From positions 1-6,938 of the forward strand of contig WFPH01000112.1 of assembly GCA_015487645.1 (NCBI GenBank): a stretch of 6,938 nt of DNA, given 5' to 3'. Source of the stretch: Thermosulfurimonas sp. Its GTDB lineage: Bacteria > Desulfobacterota > Thermodesulfobacteria > Thermodesulfobacteriales > Thermodesulfobacteriaceae. This document shows, in pieces, positions 4,360 through 6,938 of this stretch. The translations under genes were made by a program, and so were the position numbers. The notes under the pieces were generated by a model. It worked only from the letters and a program-made list of their open reading frames with translations. It did no database searches and was not told the origin of the DNA. Numbering within the stretch: the stretch's first letter is position 1; the number at the start of each line of letters is the position of its first letter.

Positions 4360-6938
4360 ATGCCCGGGAGGCGGGAGTTTCTTAAAATGGTGGGATTGGG
4401 GTTGCTCGTGGGTGTGGGAGGTATGCCGGAGAGGATCTGGGCGGAGGCCGGGCTCAAGTTCGAGCCAGAGAGGTGTATCGGGTGTCAGGCCTGTGTGCTG
4501 GCCTGTCAGAATGTGCGTGGGCTTTCACCCGAGGGGCACCTTGCGGAAATTGTGGTCTCGGAGAAGGGCCGGTTTCCGGAGGTGCGGGTGGCCTTTGAGA
4601 GGAGGGTTGCCGGATGCGACCTCTGCGTGCGGTTTGACTGGCCTCCGGCCTGTGTGCGAGTGTGTCCCACTGGGGCCTTGAGTCTCAAGAGCCCGGTGGC
4701 ATCCAGACCGCAGGGATTCCCTTCCGGCGGACGTGAAAGGTTAGTCCACACTGTGTGCCTAGCCTGTAACGCCCGCTGTGGGCTAAGGGTGAGGATAAAA
4801 GACGGGGAGATTGCCTCTGTCGAGGGCAACCCCTACCATCCCTACAACCGCGCCGGAAAGCCTTTGCCCTACGGGACTCCGGTGGCCGAGAGCCTCGCGC
4901 AACCTGCGGCCACCTGCGGCAAACCTCAGTGCGACCGGGATTACCTCCGCAACCCCTACCGCGTTCTCGTGCCTCTCAAGCGAAACGGGCCCCGGGGCTC
5001 GGGAAAGTTCGTGCCCATCTCCTGGGATCAGCTCATCCGGGAGATCGCCGAGGGCGGGAAACTTTTTGCTCACCTCGGGGACGAGCGCCGCTACCCCGGA
5101 CTTAAAGATTTGCTCTCCGACGAGCCCATAGACCCGGAAGCCCCCGATCTCGGGCCAAAGCGCAACCAGTTCGTGTGGCTTACCGGGCGCTCGCAGGCCG
5201 GGCGGAAGCACTTCATAAACCGTTTCGTGAAACAGGCCGTGGGTTCCGTGAACCACATCGGACACACCGACATCTGCGGCCTGGGGTTCCGGATGGGAAA
5301 CTTCATACTTACCGACGGACAGGCCGTGGAGATGAAAGGCGACGCGAAGCGCGCTCGCTACCTCATCATCTTCGGGGCGAACATCTTCGCCGCTGGCCAG
5401 CCCGGGCTTTCCACCCTAGGGGCCATCCTGGCTCGCCGAGTGGCCGAGGGGGAGCTGCGCGTAGTGATCGTGGATCCTCGGGGGCACGAGGGGCTTTCCA
5501 TCGCGCACGAGTGGCTACCCGTGCGCCCCGGAGAGGACGGGGCGCTCGCCATGGGTATGCTCCGGGTGATGCTTGAAGAAGGGCTTTACGACCGGAAGTT
5601 CCTGGAACTGCCCTCGGAGAGGGCCGCGCAGGCCGCGGGTCGTAACGTCTTCACCAACGCCACGCATCTCGTGGTGGTCGAGGAGGGACACGCCCTTTAC
5701 GGCCGCATCCTGCGGGCCGGGGACCTTGCTCTTTCCGGCCCGGCGGAGGAGCCGGTGGTGATCGAGCCGGAGACCGGAAGACCAGCTCCGGCCTCGGAGG
5801 TCCCCCGGGCAAGGCTCCTCTGGGAGGGGAGGCTCAGGCTTTCCGACGGTTCTTCCGTTCGGGTTAAAACCGCTTTTTCCCTCTTCCGGGAGGCGGTCTT
5901 CGAGCACACGCTTGATTTCTACGCTGAAAGGGCCGGGGTGCCACGGGAGAGAATGGCTCGGGTGGCACGGGAGTTTGCCGCGGAGGCCCCTTACGCCGCA
6001 GCCTTCGCCTACCACGGCGGTGGGAACTATCTCGGTGGGGCTTACGCCAGCTACGCCATCGCGCTTCTCAACGTCCTTGCGGGCAATGTGAACCGTCGTG
6101 GCGGATATCTCACCGCCGGCGGCGGGACCGCGGACTGGCGCCAGGGAATTTACGACCTTAAGAGTTTTCCGGGGGCGCGCAAGCCTCTGGGCGTAAAGAT
6201 CTCGAGGGAGAAGGCCGCCTATGAGGAGACCGCGGAATTCAGGCGGAAAGGGTATCCGGCCCGACTGCCATGGTTTCCCTTTACTAAAGGGGGGCTTTCG
6301 GTCTCGGCCCTTGAGGGTATAGCCGCCGGCTACCCCTATCCCGTAAAGGTGCTCTTCACCTACTTCTTTAACCCGGTCTATAGCGTCCCGGGAGGGAAGC
6401 GGTTCGAGGAGGTGCTGGCGGACCCCGAGCGAGTGCCGCTTTACGTCTCCATAGATGTCACCGTGAACGAGACCAACGTCTTTGCGGACTACATCGTGCC
6501 GGACGTGACCTATCTTGAGGGCCACTACGGGTTCCTCTCCCCGCACGCTCCGGGGGAGTGCTTTACCGCGGTGCGTACCCCGGTGGTGGAGGCGCTTACC
6601 GGACGCACCCGGGATGGAAGACCCTTCTGCCTGGAGACCTTTCTCATCGATCTGGCCGAGTATCTCGGGCTTCCGGGCTTCGGCGAGAAGGCCATCCCCG
6701 GAGCCGACGGCCGGCTTCACCCCCTACACCGGGCCGAGGACTTTTATTTGCGGGGGATTGCGAACCTTGCGGAAAACGCCGGGGTGCCCGAGGCTCCGGA
6801 GGACGAACGGCGCTATGTTGAGGCCAACTACCCAGTGGCCCGCTACCGAAAGATTCTTGAGCCCGGGGAATGGGCCCGGTGCTGCACGGTGCTGGCCCGG
6901 GGTGGGGTCTTCCGACCGGAGGAGGAGCTTTTCGACGC
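4360..6938 (+). CDS. ttrA: Tat-exported ferredoxin / TtrA-type molybdopterin oxidoreductase fusion, partial
   Basis: The frame is open for 859 codons and leaves the window, so the C-terminus is missing. Residues 1-30 are a Tat signal peptide: RREFLK at 4-9, a hydrophobic stretch and a likely cleavage near residue 30. A two-cluster ferredoxin domain follows: CIGCQACVLAC (39-49) and CDLCVRFDWPPACVRVCP (86-103), as in DmsB/TtrB-type electron-transfer subunits. The molybdopterin domain then starts with CLACNARC (133-140) and C186 (in CGKPQC), the [4Fe-4S] site; C306 in HTDICGLGFRMGN is the probable Mo ligand. Segments such as NPYRVLVPLKRNGPRGSGK (198-216) and FTNATHLVVV resemble tetrathionate reductase TtrA (and SrdA/ArrA relatives). 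The enzyme would reduce a sulfur or metalloid oxyanion in the periplasm; the substrate is not determinable from the sequence. The ATG at 4360 follows GGGGAGG 6 bases upstream. In known TtrABC the ferredoxin (four clusters) is a separate subunit. A membrane NrfD-type partner should lie to the right. Confidence 0.85.
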   Translation, partial: MPGRREFLKMVGLGLLVGVGGMPERIWAEAGLKFEPERCIGCQACVLACQNVRGLSPEGHLAEIVVSEKGRFPEVRVAFERRVAGCDLCVRFDWPPACVRVCPTGALSLKSPVASRPQGFPSGGRERLVHTVCLACNARCGLRVRIKDGEIASVEGNPYHPYNRAGKPLPYGTPVAESLAQPAATCGKPQCDRDYLRNPYRVLVPLKRNGPRGSGKFVPISWDQLIREIAEGGKLFAHLGDERRYPGLKDLLSDEPIDPEAPDLGPKRNQFVWLTGRSQAGRKHFINRFVKQAVGSVNHIGHTDICGLGFRMGNFILTDGQAVEMKGDAKRARYLIIFGANIFAAGQPGLSTLGAILARRVAEGELRVVIVDPRGHEGLSIAHEWLPVRPGEDGALAMGMLRVMLEEGLYDRKFLELPSERAAQAAGRNVFTNATHLVVVEEGHALYGRILRAGDLALSGPAEEPVVIEPETGRPAPASEVPRARLLWEGRLRLSDGSSVRVKTAFSLFREAVFEHTLDFYAERAGVPRERMARVAREFAAEAPYAAAFAYHGGGNYLGGAYASYAIALLNVLAGNVNRRGGYLTAGGGTADWRQGIYDLKSFPGARKPLGVKISREKAAYEETAEFRRKGYPARLPWFPFTKGGLSVSALEGIAAGYPYPVKVLFTYFFNPVYSVPGGKRFEEVLADPERVPLYVSIDVTVNETNVFADYIVPDVTYLEGHYGFLSPHAPGECFTAVRTPVVEALTGRTRDGRPFCLETFLIDLAEYLGLPGFGEKAIPGADGRLHPLHRAEDFYLRGIANLAENAGVPEAPEDERRYVEANYPVARYRKILEPGEWARCCTVLARGGVFRPEEELFD

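Noticed and set aside
4783..5265. 160-codon minus-strand open frame
   Set aside because: Antisense to the molybdopterin domain; no independent support.
5515..6720. 401-codon open frame on the minus strand
   Set aside because: It lies fully antisense to the molybdoenzyme gene, whose motifs are certain. High GC leaves long shadow frames, and its translation shows no domain pattern.
1..6938. tRNA, CRISPR array, insertion sequence or long repeats
   Set aside because: I saw no tRNA-like cloverleaf, no regularly spaced repeats, no transposase-like protein and no terminal inverted repeats anywhere in the window.

Overview
The window looks like chromosomal DNA from a thermophilic, anaerobic bacterium that respires sulfur or metalloid compounds. 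The best guess is a Thermodesulfobacteria-like or deep deltaproteobacterial lineage. This rests on the ZapA - 6S RNA - RNase Y gene order, thymidylate made by ThyX, a charged (Glu/Lys/Arg-rich) protein composition, moderately high GC, and a tetrathionate-reductase-type molybdoenzyme. The taxonomic call is an inference from gene content; no marker gene settles it.

Left part (1-2394), all on the minus strand and read right to left: a secreted DUF4139-family protein (2394-958), a small coiled-coil ZapB-like protein (911-672), ZapA (668-372), a 6S RNA (about 387-210), and the 5' end of rny for membrane-anchored RNase Y (142 to beyond base 1). The four downstream items form a tight cell-division / RNA-metabolism cluster. 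I could fold the 6S RNA by hand into the family's shape: closing helix, central bubble with a small 3'-side hairpin, and a long apical stem. Its 5' end overlaps the zapA stop codon.

Middle part (2424-4165), plus strand: a 94-aa protein of unknown function divergent from the DUF4139 gene, then dut (dUTPase) and thyX (flavin-dependent thymidylate synthase). dut and thyX overlap (TTGA) and make two successive steps, dUTP to dUMP to dTMP. The ThyX is unusual: it has an RHT in place of the RHR motif and about 110 extra residues between its N-terminal and signature segments.

Right part (4166-6938), plus strand: an AT-rich 194-bp intergenic region carrying a candidate promoter with a 12-bp perfect palindrome in its spacer, followed by a large open frame from 4360 that runs off the window. 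It encodes a Tat signal peptide, a two-cluster DmsB/TtrB-type ferredoxin domain, and a TtrA-type molybdopterin catalytic domain in one polypeptide. It is probably the first gene of a respiratory operon whose remaining members lie to the right. The natural fusion of an electron-transfer ferredoxin to a TtrA-like catalytic subunit is the most interesting item in the window.
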